A stretch of DNA of 14,839 nucleotides from Actinomycetospora sp. (GTDB lineage Bacteria > Actinomycetota > Actinomycetes > Mycobacteriales > Pseudonocardiaceae). The stretch covers positions 1 to 14,839 of the forward strand of contig JAICLN010000051.1 of NCBI GenBank assembly GCA_025925615.1. The letters run 5' to 3'. The translations under genes were made by a program, and so were the position numbers. Below are positions 1 to 7,597 of the stretch, piece by piece (position 1 is the stretch's first letter; each line of letters begins with the position of its first letter). The notes beneath the pieces were generated by a model that had not been told where the DNA came from, searched no databases, and was given only the letters and a program-made list of their open reading frames with translations.

Positions 1-1
1 C

Positions 2-730
2 GCCGAGCGCGGCCCCGACATCGCCTGCGTGATCACCGAGGCCGCGGCGGGGAACATGGGCGCGGTCGCCCCCGACGACGGGTTCAACGCCGGGCTCAAG
101 CGCCTCTGCGCCGCGCACGGGGCGCTGCTCGTGGTCGACGAGGTCATGACGGGGTTCCGGGTCTCGGCCTCGGGCTGGTACGGCCTCGAGGGCGTGGCCG
201 GCGACCTGTACTGCTTCGGCAAGGTGATGTCCGGCGGGCTGCCGGCGGCCGCGTTCGGCGGCAGCGCCGAGATCATGGGCCACCTCGCCCCGGCCGGCCC
301 CGTCTACCAGGCGGGCACGCTCGCCGGGAACCCCGTCGCCGTCGCCGCGGGCCTGACGACGTTGCAGCACGCGACCGACGACGTCTACGCCGCCCTCGAC
401 GCGGGCGCCGACCGGCTCCACGGGCTCATCTCCTCGGCGCTGGCGGAGGCCGGGGTCGAGCACACGATCCAGCGCGCCGGCTCGCTCGTCTCGATCCGCT
501 TCGCCGGTGAGCCCGGGCGGAACTACGAGGACATGAAGGCGGCGCAGACCTGGCGCTTCCCGCCGTTCTTCCACGCCCTGCTCGACCGCGGCGTCTACTT
601 CCCGCCCAGCGTCTTCGAGGCGTGCTTCATCTCCGCGGCGCTCGACGACGAGGCGTTCGACGTCATCGCCGACGCGCTCCCGGCCGCCGCCGCGGCCGCC
701 GCCGGCGCGACCGCGCCGGAGGAGCAGTGA
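2..730 (+). CDS. hemL: Glutamate-1-semialdehyde 2,1-aminomutase, C-terminal part
   Basis: This PLP enzyme converts glutamate-1-semialdehyde to 5-aminolevulinate in the C5 route to haem, in the cytoplasm. The reading frame is open from the left edge, so the N-terminal part (usually a little under half of the ~430-residue protein) is missing; 242 codons remain. Visible family motifs are EAAAGNMG, the PLP-binding aspartate in [12 protein letters not shown] (Asp codon at 137), the Schiff-base lysine in [16 protein letters not shown] (Lys codon at 221) and [11 protein letters not shown]. The C-terminus ends in an alanine-rich run ([15 protein letters not shown]) that is probably a disordered tail. 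It overlaps the next gene by four bases (GTGA, 727-730), so the two are likely co-translated. Placing hemL ahead of cytochrome c maturation genes puts haem supply and haem attachment in one operon. Identification is firm, because the AGNMG and GKVMSGGLP motifs separate it from other class III aminotransferases. Confidence 0.95.
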   Translation, partial: AERGPDIACVITEAAAGNMGAVAPDDGFNAGLKRLCAAHGALLVVDEVMTGFRVSASGWYGLEGVAGDLYCFGKVMSGGLPAAAFGGSAEIMGHLAPAGPVYQAGTLAGNPVAVAAGLTTLQHATDDVYAALDAGADRLHGLISSALAEAGVEHTIQRAGSLVSIRFAGEPGRNYEDMKAAQTWRFPPFFHALLDRGVYFPPSVFEACFISAALDDEAFDVIADALPAAAAAAAGATAPEEQ

Positions 731-1371
731 CGGGCGCCGGTCCCGTGCGGACCGCGGTCCACCTCGTGCGCCACGGCGAGGTCCACAACCCCGAGCACAT
801 CCTCTACGGACGGCTGCCCGGCTACGGGCTCTCCGAGACCGGGCAGGAGCAGGCGCGGCGGGTCGCGGAGCACCTCGCGTCGGCCGACGTGACGGCGCTG
901 TTCGTCTCGCCGATGCAGCGGGCGCAGGAGACCGCGGCGCCGATCGCGGAGAAGCTCGGGGTCGAGCCGATCACCGACGAGCGGCTCATCGAGGCGGCCA
1001 ACGCGTTCGAGGGCCAGTACGTCGGGGTCGGCGACGGGGCGCTGCGCCGCCCGGAGTTCTGGCCGCTGCTGCGCAACCCCTTCCGGCCCTCGTGGGGCGA
1101 GCCGTACCTGGAGATCGCCCACCGCATGCTCGGCGTGGCGCACCGGGCGCGGGCGGCCGGGGTGGGGCACGAGGCGGTCTGCGTGTCCCACCAGCTGCCG
1201 ATCTGGACGCTGCGCCGCTTCCTCGCGGGGCAGCGGCTCTGGCACAGCCCGACGCAGCGGCAGTGCGCGCTCGGGTCGGTGACCACGCTGCTCTTCGACG
1301 ACGAGTCGCTGGCCGACATCGCCTACACCGAGCCGTCGGGCACGTCGGACCCGTCGGCGACCGGCGCATGA
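727..1371 (+). CDS. Histidine phosphatase family protein (phosphoglycerate mutase-like)
   Basis: A 214-residue cytoplasmic protein of the histidine phosphatase superfamily. The catalytic signature LVRHGE lies at residues 13-18 (RHG at 15-17, His16 being the expected phospho-acceptor). The supporting [18 protein letters not shown] block and the late [12 protein letters not shown] segment with the second catalytic histidine are also present. The substrate cannot be read from sequence. The GTG at 727 is chosen because it overlaps the hemL stop, is preceded by GGAGGAG (718-724) and puts RHG at the usual distance from the N-terminus; the frame extends further upstream but only inside hemL. It overlaps the lipoprotein gene by ATGA (1368-1371). 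The equivalent mycobacterial gene, Rv0525 as I recall it, sits in the same place and is annotated only by family, so a specific role in haem or cytochrome maturation is unproven. Confidence 0.9.
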   Translation: MTGAGPVRTAVHLVRHGEVHNPEHILYGRLPGYGLSETGQEQARRVAEHLASADVTALFVSPMQRAQETAAPIAEKLGVEPITDERLIEAANAFEGQYVGVGDGALRRPEFWPLLRNPFRPSWGEPYLEIAHRMLGVAHRARAAGVGHEAVCVSHQLPIWTLRRFLAGQRLWHSPTQRQCALGSVTTLLFDDESLADIAYTEPSGTSDPSATGA

Positions 1372-2009
1372 GCGGGCGGGAGACGAAGTGGTCAGGGGAG
1401 CACGCCGACAGGGGAGGTCGACCTCGGGCGGCACTGGCCGCACTGCTCGCCGTCGTCGGGCTGGCCCTGCTCGCGGGGTGCTCGTCGGGCACCGCGGACG
1501 GCGGGTTCCAGTTCGTCGCGCCGGGCGGCCAGACACAGATCTCCTACCCGGAGGCGCAGCGGCGGCCGCTCGCCCCGATCACCGGCGACTCGCTGCTCGC
1601 CGAGGGCCAGTCGATCTCGTCGGCACAGGACAAGGGCCAGGTCGTCGTCGTCAACATCTGGGGCTCGTGGTGCGGGCCGTGCCGCGGGGAGTCGCCGGCG
1701 CTCGAGCAGGTCGCGGCGGCCTCGGCGCCGCGCGGGGTGGCGTTCCTCGGCGTCGACGTGCGCGACGACCGCCAGGCCGCCGCCGACTTCGTCCGCAGCC
1801 GCGGCGTGACCTACCCGTCGATCTTCGACCCGCCCGGCCGGTCGCTGCTCGTGCTGTCGGGCTACCCGCGCAACGCCGTGCCCTCGACGATCGTGCTCGA
1901 CCGGGCCCACCGGGTCGCCGCGGTCTTCCTCACCGCCGTGCTGGCGAGCGACCTGCAGCCCGTGGTGGACCGGATCGCCGCGGAGCCGGCCCCGCCGCCG
2001 TCGGGCTGA
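1368..2009 (+). CDS. TlpA/ResA-like thioredoxin-fold lipoprotein
   Basis: A 213-residue membrane-anchored thiol-disulfide oxidoreductase. The N-terminus is basic, then hydrophobic (about residues 21-37), and ends in a lipobox LLAGC with the lipidated cysteine at residue 38, so the mature domain is extracytoplasmic. The thioredoxin fold follows with NIWGSWCGPC (active-site Cys102 and Cys105) and the cis-proline in NAVPSTIVLD (Pro172). In System II cytochrome c maturation such proteins reduce the CXXCH thiols of apocytochrome c, fed with electrons by CcdA; that partner is encoded next in line. The ATG at 1368 overlaps the stop of the preceding gene. It could also be described as a TlpA/DsbE-type or peroxiredoxin-like protein, but the lipobox, WCGPC and position favour the ResA role. 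A cluster of inverted repeats directly after the stop may end or attenuate transcription here. Confidence 0.92.
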   Translation: MSGRETKWSGEHADRGGRPRAALAALLAVVGLALLAGCSSGTADGGFQFVAPGGQTQISYPEAQRRPLAPITGDSLLAEGQSISSAQDKGQVVVVNIWGSWCGPCRGESPALEQVAAASAPRGVAFLGVDVRDDRQAAADFVRSRGVTYPSIFDPPGRSLLVLSGYPRNAVPSTIVLDRAHRVAAVFLTAVLASDLQPVVDRIAAEPAPPPSG

Positions 2010-2025
2010 CCCCGGCCGGTTCTGA

Positions 2026-2146
2026 GCGAAGGGCACCCTCGGTCGAATAGATGGGCCGTGGGCGCCCTTCGCCGGAACGGTGCGCGGCGGCCCGGTTCCG
2101 GCGAAGGGCACCCCTGGTCGGCTGTACCGACCGAAGGTGCCCTTCG
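2026..2146. repeat. Cluster of inverted repeats (CGAAGGGCACC family) between lipoprotein gene and ccdA
   Basis: Four copies of a CGAAGGGCRCC core alternate in orientation: 2026-2037 (direct), 2060-2078 (inverted), 2095-2113 (direct) and 2136-2146 (inverted). Copies two and three form 19-base arms with one mismatch. Copies three and four form perfect 11-base arms (2102-2112 with 2136-2146), enclosing a second 6-bp stem (GGTCGG 2116-2121, CCGACC 2127-2132). The hairpins are mutually exclusive, so the transcript could switch between structures. A terminator or attenuator between the two halves of the operon is the simplest reading; a dispersed intergenic repeat is the alternative. Confidence 0.7.
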
Positions 2147-2225
2147 TTCGAATCCCGGAGGGGTGACCTACGACATCCCGTAGGACGAAGGCCCCCGCCC
2201 TCACGCGGCGCGGACGCGACCGCCC

Positions 2226-2231
2226 TACGCT
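2226..2231 (+). promoter_or_regulatory. Candidate -10 box upstream of ccdA
   Basis: TACGCT fits the actinobacterial TANNNT -10 pattern, and the identical hexamer precedes the genes at 10702 and 13814. No convincing -35 is visible. A small perfect hairpin, CCTACG/CGTAGG (2167-2172 with 2179-2184), lies about 40 bases upstream and could be an operator. Expected initiation is near 2238, just ahead of an ATG at 2242 that opens an 11-codon frame overlapping the ccdA start. Confidence 0.4.
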
Positions 2232-2267
2232 GGGGCGCGACATGGACGCCCGGCATCGCGGGTCCGC

Positions 2268-3137
2268 ATGGACCTGACCCAGCTCGTGACCTCGGGTCCC
2301 GTGCTGCTCGCGCTCGGGCTCTCGCTGGTGGCCGGCCTCGTGAGCTTCGCGTCGCCCTGCGTGGTGCCGCTCGTGCCGGGCTACCTCGCCTACCTCGCCG
2401 GGCTGGTCGGGGCGACGGCGCCCGCGGTGACGATGGCGGAGGTCGCGGCGCAGGACGCTGAGCGCCGGGCCGCCGTGACCGCCTCCGTCCCGACGGCGTC
2501 GTCGCCGACCGCCACGGGCCTCGTCGTCGAGACCCCACCCCGACCGCGCGGACGGCTGCGACTGGCCGGGGCCGCAGCGTTGTTCGTCCTCGGCTTCACC
2601 GTCGTGTTCGTCCTCGGGCTGGGCGCGATCGTCTGGGCCGCCGACGCGCTCGTCGCCAACGAGGCCCTGCTCCAGCGGCTCGGCGGCGTCGTCACCGTGG
2701 CGATGGGGCTGGTCTTCCTCGGCCTCGTGCCCGCCCTGCAGCGCGACACCCGCCCGCACTGGGTCCCGCGCATGGGCCTCGCGGGCGCGCCGCTGCTGGG
2801 CGCCACCTTCGGGCTGGGCTGGACGCCGTGCCTCGGCCCCACGCTCACCGGCGTCATCGCCCTGGCCTCCGGGACCGGGGCGGGCCCCGGCGCGCTGCGC
2901 GGCGGCGTCCTCGTGCTCGCCTACTGCGTGGGGCTCGGTGTGCCGTTCGTGCTCATCGCCCTCGGCGCCGGGCGGGCGGTGCGGGCGCAGGCCTGGCTGC
3001 GCGCCCACGTCCGCGGCATCCAGATCGCCGGCGGCGTCCTGCTCGTCCTCGTCGGTCTCGCCCTGGCCACCGGCCTGTGGGGCGAGATCGTGACCCTGCT
3101 CCGGGAGCCGGTCGCCGGCTTCTCGACCCCGCTGTGA
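2268..3137 (+). CDS. ccdA: Cytochrome c biogenesis protein CcdA (transmembrane thiol-electron carrier)
   Basis: A 289-residue polytopic membrane protein of the DsbD/CcdA family that moves reducing equivalents from cytoplasmic thioredoxin across the membrane to the extracytoplasmic thioredoxin-like lipoprotein encoded just upstream. Both redox motifs are visible: SFASPCVVPLVPGYLAYLAG with Cys31 in the first helix, and LGWTPCLGPTL with Cys188 in the later one. The loop after the first helix (about residues 48-95) is longer and more variable than the conserved core and carries a basic stretch before the next helix. ATG 2268 gives a start a few residues before the first helix, as usual for the family. 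No clear Shine-Dalgarno precedes it, and an 11-codon open frame (2242-2277) overlaps the start in another frame. The stop is four bases before resB, so the two are surely cotranscribed. Confidence 0.95.
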   Translation: MDLTQLVTSGPVLLALGLSLVAGLVSFASPCVVPLVPGYLAYLAGLVGATAPAVTMAEVAAQDAERRAAVTASVPTASSPTATGLVVETPPRPRGRLRLAGAAALFVLGFTVVFVLGLGAIVWAADALVANEALLQRLGGVVTVAMGLVFLGLVPALQRDTRPHWVPRMGLAGAPLLGATFGLGWTPCLGPTLTGVIALASGTGAGPGALRGGVLVLAYCVGLGVPFVLIALGAGRAVRAQAWLRAHVRGIQIAGGVLLVLVGLALATGLWGEIVTLLREPVAGFSTPL

Positions 3138-3141
3138 CGCC

Positions 3142-4800
3142 GTGACCCAGACCGTCAGGACGCCACCGGACTCCCCGGAGCCGCCGCCCGCACCCCGCCG
3201 CTGGGGCCGGGAACTGCTCGCGCTCGCCCGCAACACCTGGCGCGGCCTCACGAGCATGCGCACGGCGCTGATCCTCCTGTTCCTGCTCGCGCTCGCCGCC
3301 CTGCCCGGCGCGTTCCTCCCGCAGCGGGGCCCGAGCCCGCAGGCGGTGCAGGACTACTTCACCGCGCACCCGACGCTCGCGCCGCTGCTCGACAAGATCG
3401 GCATCTTCGACCTCTTCTCGACGCCGTGGTTCTCCGCGGTCTACCTGCTCCTGTTCATCTCGCTGGTCGGGTGCCTGGTGCCCCGGACCTGGGAGCAGAT
3501 CCGCGGGCTGCGCGCCCGCACCGTCGCCGTGCCCCGCAACCTCTCGCGCCTGCCCCACCACGCGGCGGGTCCCGACCCCCGCTCTCCCGACGACGTCGTC
3601 GGTGCCGCCCGGAAGCGGCTGCGGGGCTGGAAGGTCGACGTCCGCGAGGAGCCCGACGGCGTCCGCACCGTCTCCGCGGAGAAGGGCGCGCTGCGCGAGG
3701 TCGGCAACGTCGTCTTCCACATGAGCCTGCTGGCGCTGCTCGTCGGGATCGCGGTCGGCAAGCTCTTCGGCTACGAGGGCAACGTCATCGTGATGGCCGA
3801 CGGCTCGGAGTTCTGCAACTCCGGGATCCTCGCCTACGACACCTTCCGGCCCGGCCTGCGCGTGGACGGCACGAACCTCGACCCGTTCTGCCTCGACGTC
3901 GACCACTTCGCCGCGCGCTACCGCCCCGACGGTGCCGCCGACTCCTTCAGCGCCGACGTCCGGTACTCCGACGCGACGCAGATCGCCGACGGCGCCCCGC
4001 CCACGCCCGGGCAGATCGAGGTCAACGAGCCGCTGCGCTTCGACGGCGAGCGGGTCTACCTGCTCGGCCACGGCTACGCCCCGCAGTTCACGGTGACCTT
4101 CCCCGACGGCCAGCAGCGCACCCAGGCGATCCAGTGGGAGCCGGTCGACCAGTCGACGTTCCTCTCCCAGGGCGCCACCAAGTTCGACCGTCCCGGGGTC
4201 ACCGACGACGCCGACCGCCGCCGGACCCAGCTCGCGATCACCGGGCTGTTCGCCCCGACCTCGAGCGGCGGGGGCGTGGTGACCTCGACCTACCCGGCGC
4301 TCACCAACCCGGAGGTGGCCGCCGACGTCTACCGCGGTGACCTCGGGCTCGACTCCGGGCACGGCCAGTCGATCTACGGCATCGACCAGTCCATGGTCGA
4401 CCAGGGCCGGCTGGTCCGCGTGGCCCGCGAGAACCTCGTGCCGGGTCAGACCATCACGCTCGACGACGGGACCCGGGTCCGCTTCGACAGCGTGAAGGAG
4501 TGGGTGAACCTCCAGGTCTCCCACGACCCGGCCCAGGACGCGGTGCTCGTCGCCGCCGTCGCACTGCTCGTCGGGATCACGCTGTCCCTGACGATCAAGC
4601 GGCGCCGGTTCTGGGTGCGTGTGGTGCCGGGCCCGGGGTCGCCGTCTACGACAGACGGTCGTACGGTAACGGCCGGGACGGGCTCGAGCGTGGAGCTCGG
4701 CGGTCTCGCCCGCACCGACCAGGCCGGGTACGGCGAGGAGTTCGACCGGCTGTGGGCGGATCTGCTGCCCGGGCAGCGCGACGACGGAGGTACCCGATGA
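3142..4800 (+). CDS. resB: Cytochrome c biogenesis protein ResB (Ccs1)
   Basis: A 552-residue membrane protein of the ResB/Ccs1 family, half of the System II haem-delivery and cytochrome c synthetase complex with CcsB. Hydrophobic segments lie near residues 40-60, 95-115, 190-212 and 466-486. A large extracytoplasmic domain between the last two is typical. The GNVVFHMSLL segment carries the conserved membrane histidine expected near bound haem. Two cysteines (Cys225, Cys250) lie in the extracytoplasmic domain. The N-terminus up to residue 20 is proline-rich and probably disordered. GTG 3142 is chosen because it follows the ccdA stop by four bases and precedes the first helix by about 40 residues. 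The last codons overlap ccsB (ATGA, 4797-4800). Length and topology match actinobacterial ResB proteins; function is assigned by family and context. Confidence 0.95.
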   Translation: MTQTVRTPPDSPEPPPAPRRWGRELLALARNTWRGLTSMRTALILLFLLALAALPGAFLPQRGPSPQAVQDYFTAHPTLAPLLDKIGIFDLFSTPWFSAVYLLLFISLVGCLVPRTWEQIRGLRARTVAVPRNLSRLPHHAAGPDPRSPDDVVGAARKRLRGWKVDVREEPDGVRTVSAEKGALREVGNVVFHMSLLALLVGIAVGKLFGYEGNVIVMADGSEFCNSGILAYDTFRPGLRVDGTNLDPFCLDVDHFAARYRPDGAADSFSADVRYSDATQIADGAPPTPGQIEVNEPLRFDGERVYLLGHGYAPQFTVTFPDGQQRTQAIQWEPVDQSTFLSQGATKFDRPGVTDDADRRRTQLAITGLFAPTSSGGGVVTSTYPALTNPEVAADVYRGDLGLDSGHGQSIYGIDQSMVDQGRLVRVARENLVPGQTITLDDGTRVRFDSVKEWVNLQVSHDPAQDAVLVAAVALLVGITLSLTIKRRRFWVRVVPGPGSPSTTDGRTVTAGTGSSVELGGLARTDQAGYGEEFDRLWADLLPGQRDDGGTR

Positions 4801-5816
4801 ACGTCGACGCCCCGCTGGGCGACTTCGGCGACGTGCTCTTCTACTCGGCGCTCGCGGTCTACATCCTCGCGATGCTGCTGCATGCGCTGGAGCACGGCCT
4901 GCTGCGCCACGCCGAGCCGCAGGAGGCGGTCGCGGTGGCGGTGCCGGCCCGAGTGGCCGCCGGCGGTTCGTCCGACGACGAGCCCGCCGCCGTCGTCCCC
5001 GACGACCCGGCGCGTGACGGCGAGCCCGCGGGTCCCGTGACGCCGACCGGGCGTTCGCCGCGGCCCGCCTCGGAGCGCTTCGGGCGCATGGGCGTGTCGC
5101 TGACGGTGCTCGGCGCGGCGCTGCAGCTCTCGATGCTCGTCGTCCGCGGGGTCGCGGCCGGTCGCCCGCCGTGGGGCAACATGTACGAGTTCGTCGCAGC
5201 GGTGACCCTGGTCGGGGTCGTGGCGTGGCTGGTCGTGCTGTTCCGCCGCCCGGAGCTGCGTCGCCTCGGGGTGTTCGTGCTGCTCCCGGTGATCCTGCTG
5301 ATGTTCCTCGGCGGCACCGTGCTCTACACGCAGGCCGCCCCCGTGGTGCCCGCGCTGCGCTCCTACTGGCTGGCCATCCACGTCACGGCCGCCGTCATCT
5401 CCTCCGGCATCCTGCTCTTCGCCGGGGTCGCGAGCGTGCTGTACCTGCTGCGCAGCGCCCACGACTCGAGCGGTCGCATGGCGTGGACGAGCCGGCTCCC
5501 CGAGGCCTCCGTGCTCGACCGCGTGGCCTACCGCGCCACCGCCGTCGCCTTCCCGATCTGGACGTTCGCCGTGATCACCGGTGCCATCTGGGCCGAGGCC
5601 GCCTGGGGCCGGTACTGGGGCTGGGACCCCAAGGAGACGACCGCGTTCATCGCCTGGGTGGTCTACGCGGGCTACCTCCACGCGCGCTCGACGGCGGGGT
5701 GGCGGGGTCAGAAGGCCGCGACGGTGAACGTCGTCGGCTTCGCGGTCATGTCGTTCAACCTGTTCTTCGTCAACCTCGTCGTCACCGGCCTGCACTCGTA
5801 CGCCGGCGTGGGCTGA
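4797..5816 (+). CDS. ccsB: Cytochrome c biogenesis protein CcsB (CcsA/CcmF/CcmC haem-handling family)
   Basis: A 339-residue multi-helix membrane protein that, with ResB, exports haem and ligates it to apocytochrome c outside the membrane. The haem-binding WWD motif is plain: WGRYWGWDPKE at residues 270-280. The flanking histidines expected to ligand haem are in YWLAIHVTAA and, near the C-terminus, TGLHSYAG. The first helix (about residues 12-33) is separated from the rest by a roughly 60-residue hydrophilic, proline- and acid-rich linker, which is not part of the conserved core and is probably cytoplasmic and disordered. ATG 4797 overlaps the resB stop and has GGAGG at 4786-4790 with good spacing. 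The long frame extends upstream of it, but only inside resB. The protein is often named CcsA; I use CcsB as the ResB-paired name. Confidence 0.95.
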   Translation: MNVDAPLGDFGDVLFYSALAVYILAMLLHALEHGLLRHAEPQEAVAVAVPARVAAGGSSDDEPAAVVPDDPARDGEPAGPVTPTGRSPRPASERFGRMGVSLTVLGAALQLSMLVVRGVAAGRPPWGNMYEFVAAVTLVGVVAWLVVLFRRPELRRLGVFVLLPVILLMFLGGTVLYTQAAPVVPALRSYWLAIHVTAAVISSGILLFAGVASVLYLLRSAHDSSGRMAWTSRLPEASVLDRVAYRATAVAFPIWTFAVITGAIWAEAAWGRYWGWDPKETTAFIAWVVYAGYLHARSTAGWRGQKAATVNVVGFAVMSFNLFFVNLVVTGLHSYAGVG

Positions 5817-5876
5817 GTCCTCCCGGGTGCGGGGGCGACGGTGAGCCGGGGTGTCGGGGTGGAGGCGTCCGACGGG

Positions 5877-5939
5877 TGATCAGCGGGACGGTACGGCTGT
5901 CGGTGGGCGCCCATCAGTGCGATGAGGTCCCGCTGATCA
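5877..5939. repeat. 13-bp perfect inverted repeat downstream of ccsB
   Basis: TGATCAGCGGGAC (5877-5889) is repeated exactly as its complement GTCCCGCTGATCA (5927-5939). The 37-base interior contains the self-complementary TGGGCGCCCA. It lies about 60 bases after the ccsB stop and well before the next gene, so it probably ends the cytochrome c operon transcript. There is no U-tract, as is usual in actinobacterial terminators. The TGATCA ends resemble the larger inverted repeat at 13549-13613. Confidence 0.6.
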
Positions 5940-6012
5940 TGGGTGTCCCGGCACGACGGGGGAAGATCCGGTGGGATCGTCCGTTCGCCTCGTCCTGATC
6001 GTCCCGGCCGGT

Positions 6013-6018
6013 TACGGT
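6013..6018 (+). promoter_or_regulatory. Candidate -10 box for the MinD/EspI-like ATPase gene
   Basis: TACGGT, preceded by GT, fits TANNNT and lies about 60 bases upstream of the ATG at 6077, giving room for the good Shine-Dalgarno at 6058-6066. It follows the 5877-5939 inverted repeat, which supports separate transcription of this gene. No clear -35 is visible. Confidence 0.35.
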
Positions 6019-6076
6019 CGGCGACCGGAGCCGCGCACCCGGCCCGGCGCCGGCGACGAGGGAGGGCGCACCGACC

Positions 6077-7528
6077 ATGGACGGCCGCGAGGACGAGCCG
6101 GGCGCGAGCGAGGGCCCGCCGGACCCCGACCAGGGCACGACGACGGGTGCGGCGACCGCCCCGCCGGGGTCGGGTGTCGAGGAGGACCTCTCGGCCGAGA
6201 CGACCCGTCGGGTCGACACCGCCGGTGCCGCCCGGGGTGACGTCCGCCGCCCGGGGACCGCGGACCCGCAGTCGGCCTCCTCGGTGCCGGCCCCGTCGGC
6301 GCCGACGACCTCGACCACGTCGTCCCCGAACGGGCCGGCGTCCGGGCCGTACGGGCCGGGCCAGGCGGCGGTCGGGCGAGCGACCGGCCAGCCGACCCCC
6401 ACCCAGCCCTCCCACGGCCAGCCCACGACCGAGCAGGCGACCCCCGGCCCGGAACCGAGCGTCCCCGGCGGGCCCGGGCCGAGCTCACCGGCCGAGACCG
6501 GCGCGGGCACGACTCCCGACGACCAGCACGCGCCTGCTCCGTCGTCGGAGATCGCGACGATCGGCCCCCCGTCCGGGCCGCCGGCGCTGTCCGACCTCTC
6601 GTCGGCCCACCTGCTGCGCCCCGCGAAGCCGGTGCCGCGCACCGGGTGGCGGCGCGCGGTCTACGTGGCCAGCGGTGGCGCCGTGAACCCGGGCGAGAGC
6701 GAGGCCGACGCCGCGCGGCGCGCGCTCGTCGCGCGGGTCAACCAGCCGCTGCAGGGCTGCTACAAGATCGCGATGCTGAGCCTCAAGGGCGGCGTCGGGA
6801 AGACCACGACGACGGCGGCGCTGGGCGCCACGTTCGCGTCGCTGCGCGGCGACCGGGTCGTCGCCGTCGACGCGAACCCCGACCGCGGGACCCTGGCCGA
6901 GAAGGTGCCGGTGGAGACCACCGCCACGGTGCGCCACCTGCTGCGCGACGCCGCGCTCGTCCGGCGCTACTCCGACGTCCGGGCCTACACCTCACAGGGG
7001 CCGTCCCGGCTCGAGGTCCTCGCCAGCGAGCAGGACCCGGCGGTCTCGGAGGCGTTCAGCGAGCTCGACTACCGGCGCGCGGTCGACCTCCTCGAGCACT
7101 TCTACAACATCGTGCTCACCGACTGCGGCACCGGACTGATGCACTCGGCCATGCGCGGGGTCCTGGACGTGGCCGACTCCCTCGTCGTCGTGTCCTCGTC
7201 CTCGATCGACGGGGCCCGCAGCGCCTCGGCCACCCTCGACTGGCTCGACGCGCACGGCTACGGCGACCTGGTGGCCCGCTCGACCGCCGTCATCAACTAC
7301 GTGCGGCGCTCGTCGGGCGGGGTCGACCTGGACCGGGTCGCCGAGCACTTCGCCGCCCGCTGCCGGACCGTGGCGCGCCTGCCGTTCGACCCGCACCTCG
7401 ACGAGGGCGCGGAGATCGAGCTGGAGAAGCTGGCGCCCCGCACGCGCACGGCGATGCTCGAGCTCGCGGCCGTCGTCGCCGACGACTTCCCCCGCGTCGG
7501 CTCCCGGGTCCGCCTCGGCCCCCGCTGA
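6077..7528 (+). CDS. MinD/ParA-family ATPase with Pro/Thr-rich N-terminus (EspI/Rv0530-like)
   Basis: A 483-residue protein in two parts. Residues 1 to about 175 are low-complexity, rich in Pro, Thr, Ser, Gly and Ala, with no cysteine, and probably disordered. Residues from about 225 form a SIMIBI-type P-loop ATPase. It has a Walker A KGGVGKTT (237-244) with the two-lysine MinD/ParA signature, an A' motif VVAVDANPDRGTL (Asp265) and a Walker B-like NIVLTDCGTG (Asp349). The core reads much like the ESX-1 protein EspI (Rv3876) as I remember it (YNLVLADCGAG, SIDGAQQASVALDWL), including a proline-rich N-terminus. Mycobacteria carry a relative at the same place after ccsA. No ESX genes are in the window. 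The ATG at 6077 has GAGGGAGGG at 6058-6066. The role is unknown; positioning or regulating a membrane complex is a guess from the MinD family. Confidence 0.85.
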   Translation: MDGREDEPGASEGPPDPDQGTTTGAATAPPGSGVEEDLSAETTRRVDTAGAARGDVRRPGTADPQSASSVPAPSAPTTSTTSSPNGPASGPYGPGQAAVGRATGQPTPTQPSHGQPTTEQATPGPEPSVPGGPGPSSPAETGAGTTPDDQHAPAPSSEIATIGPPSGPPALSDLSSAHLLRPAKPVPRTGWRRAVYVASGGAVNPGESEADAARRALVARVNQPLQGCYKIAMLSLKGGVGKTTTTAALGATFASLRGDRVVAVDANPDRGTLAEKVPVETTATVRHLLRDAALVRRYSDVRAYTSQGPSRLEVLASEQDPAVSEAFSELDYRRAVDLLEHFYNIVLTDCGTGLMHSAMRGVLDVADSLVVVSSSSIDGARSASATLDWLDAHGYGDLVARSTAVINYVRRSSGGVDLDRVAEHFAARCRTVARLPFDPHLDEGAEIELEKLAPRTRTAMLELAAVVADDFPRVGSRVRLGPR

Positions 7529-7547
7529 CGGATCCACCCCTGCGAGC

Positions 7548-7597
7548 CACGAACGGTCCGTTCGTCACCTTCTTCGGTGACGAACGAGCCGTTCGTG
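7548..7597. terminator. Bidirectional terminator hairpin between convergent genes
   Basis: Arms at 7548-7569 and 7576-7597 pair over 22 bases with two mismatches around a TTCTTC loop. Each arm itself contains the near-palindrome ACGAACGGTCCGTTCGT or its relative. It lies 20 bases after the stop of the plus-strand ATPase gene and contains the stop codon of the minus-strand 113-residue gene (7565-7567), so it can serve both convergent operons. The last residues of that small protein (roughly [10 protein letters not shown]) are therefore encoded by one arm. Confidence 0.75.

Noticed and set aside
1392..3263. Very long minus-strand open frame (623 codons) across the lipoprotein gene and ccdA
   Set aside because: High GC leaves antisense frames open. 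The product is Arg/Gly/Asp/His-rich without domains, crosses the intergenic repeats and opposes three clear genes.
2953..5795. Long minus-strand open frames (2953-4524, 4446-5795) opposite resB and ccsB
   Set aside because: Antisense shadows of firmly identified genes; low-complexity composition and no recognisable motif.
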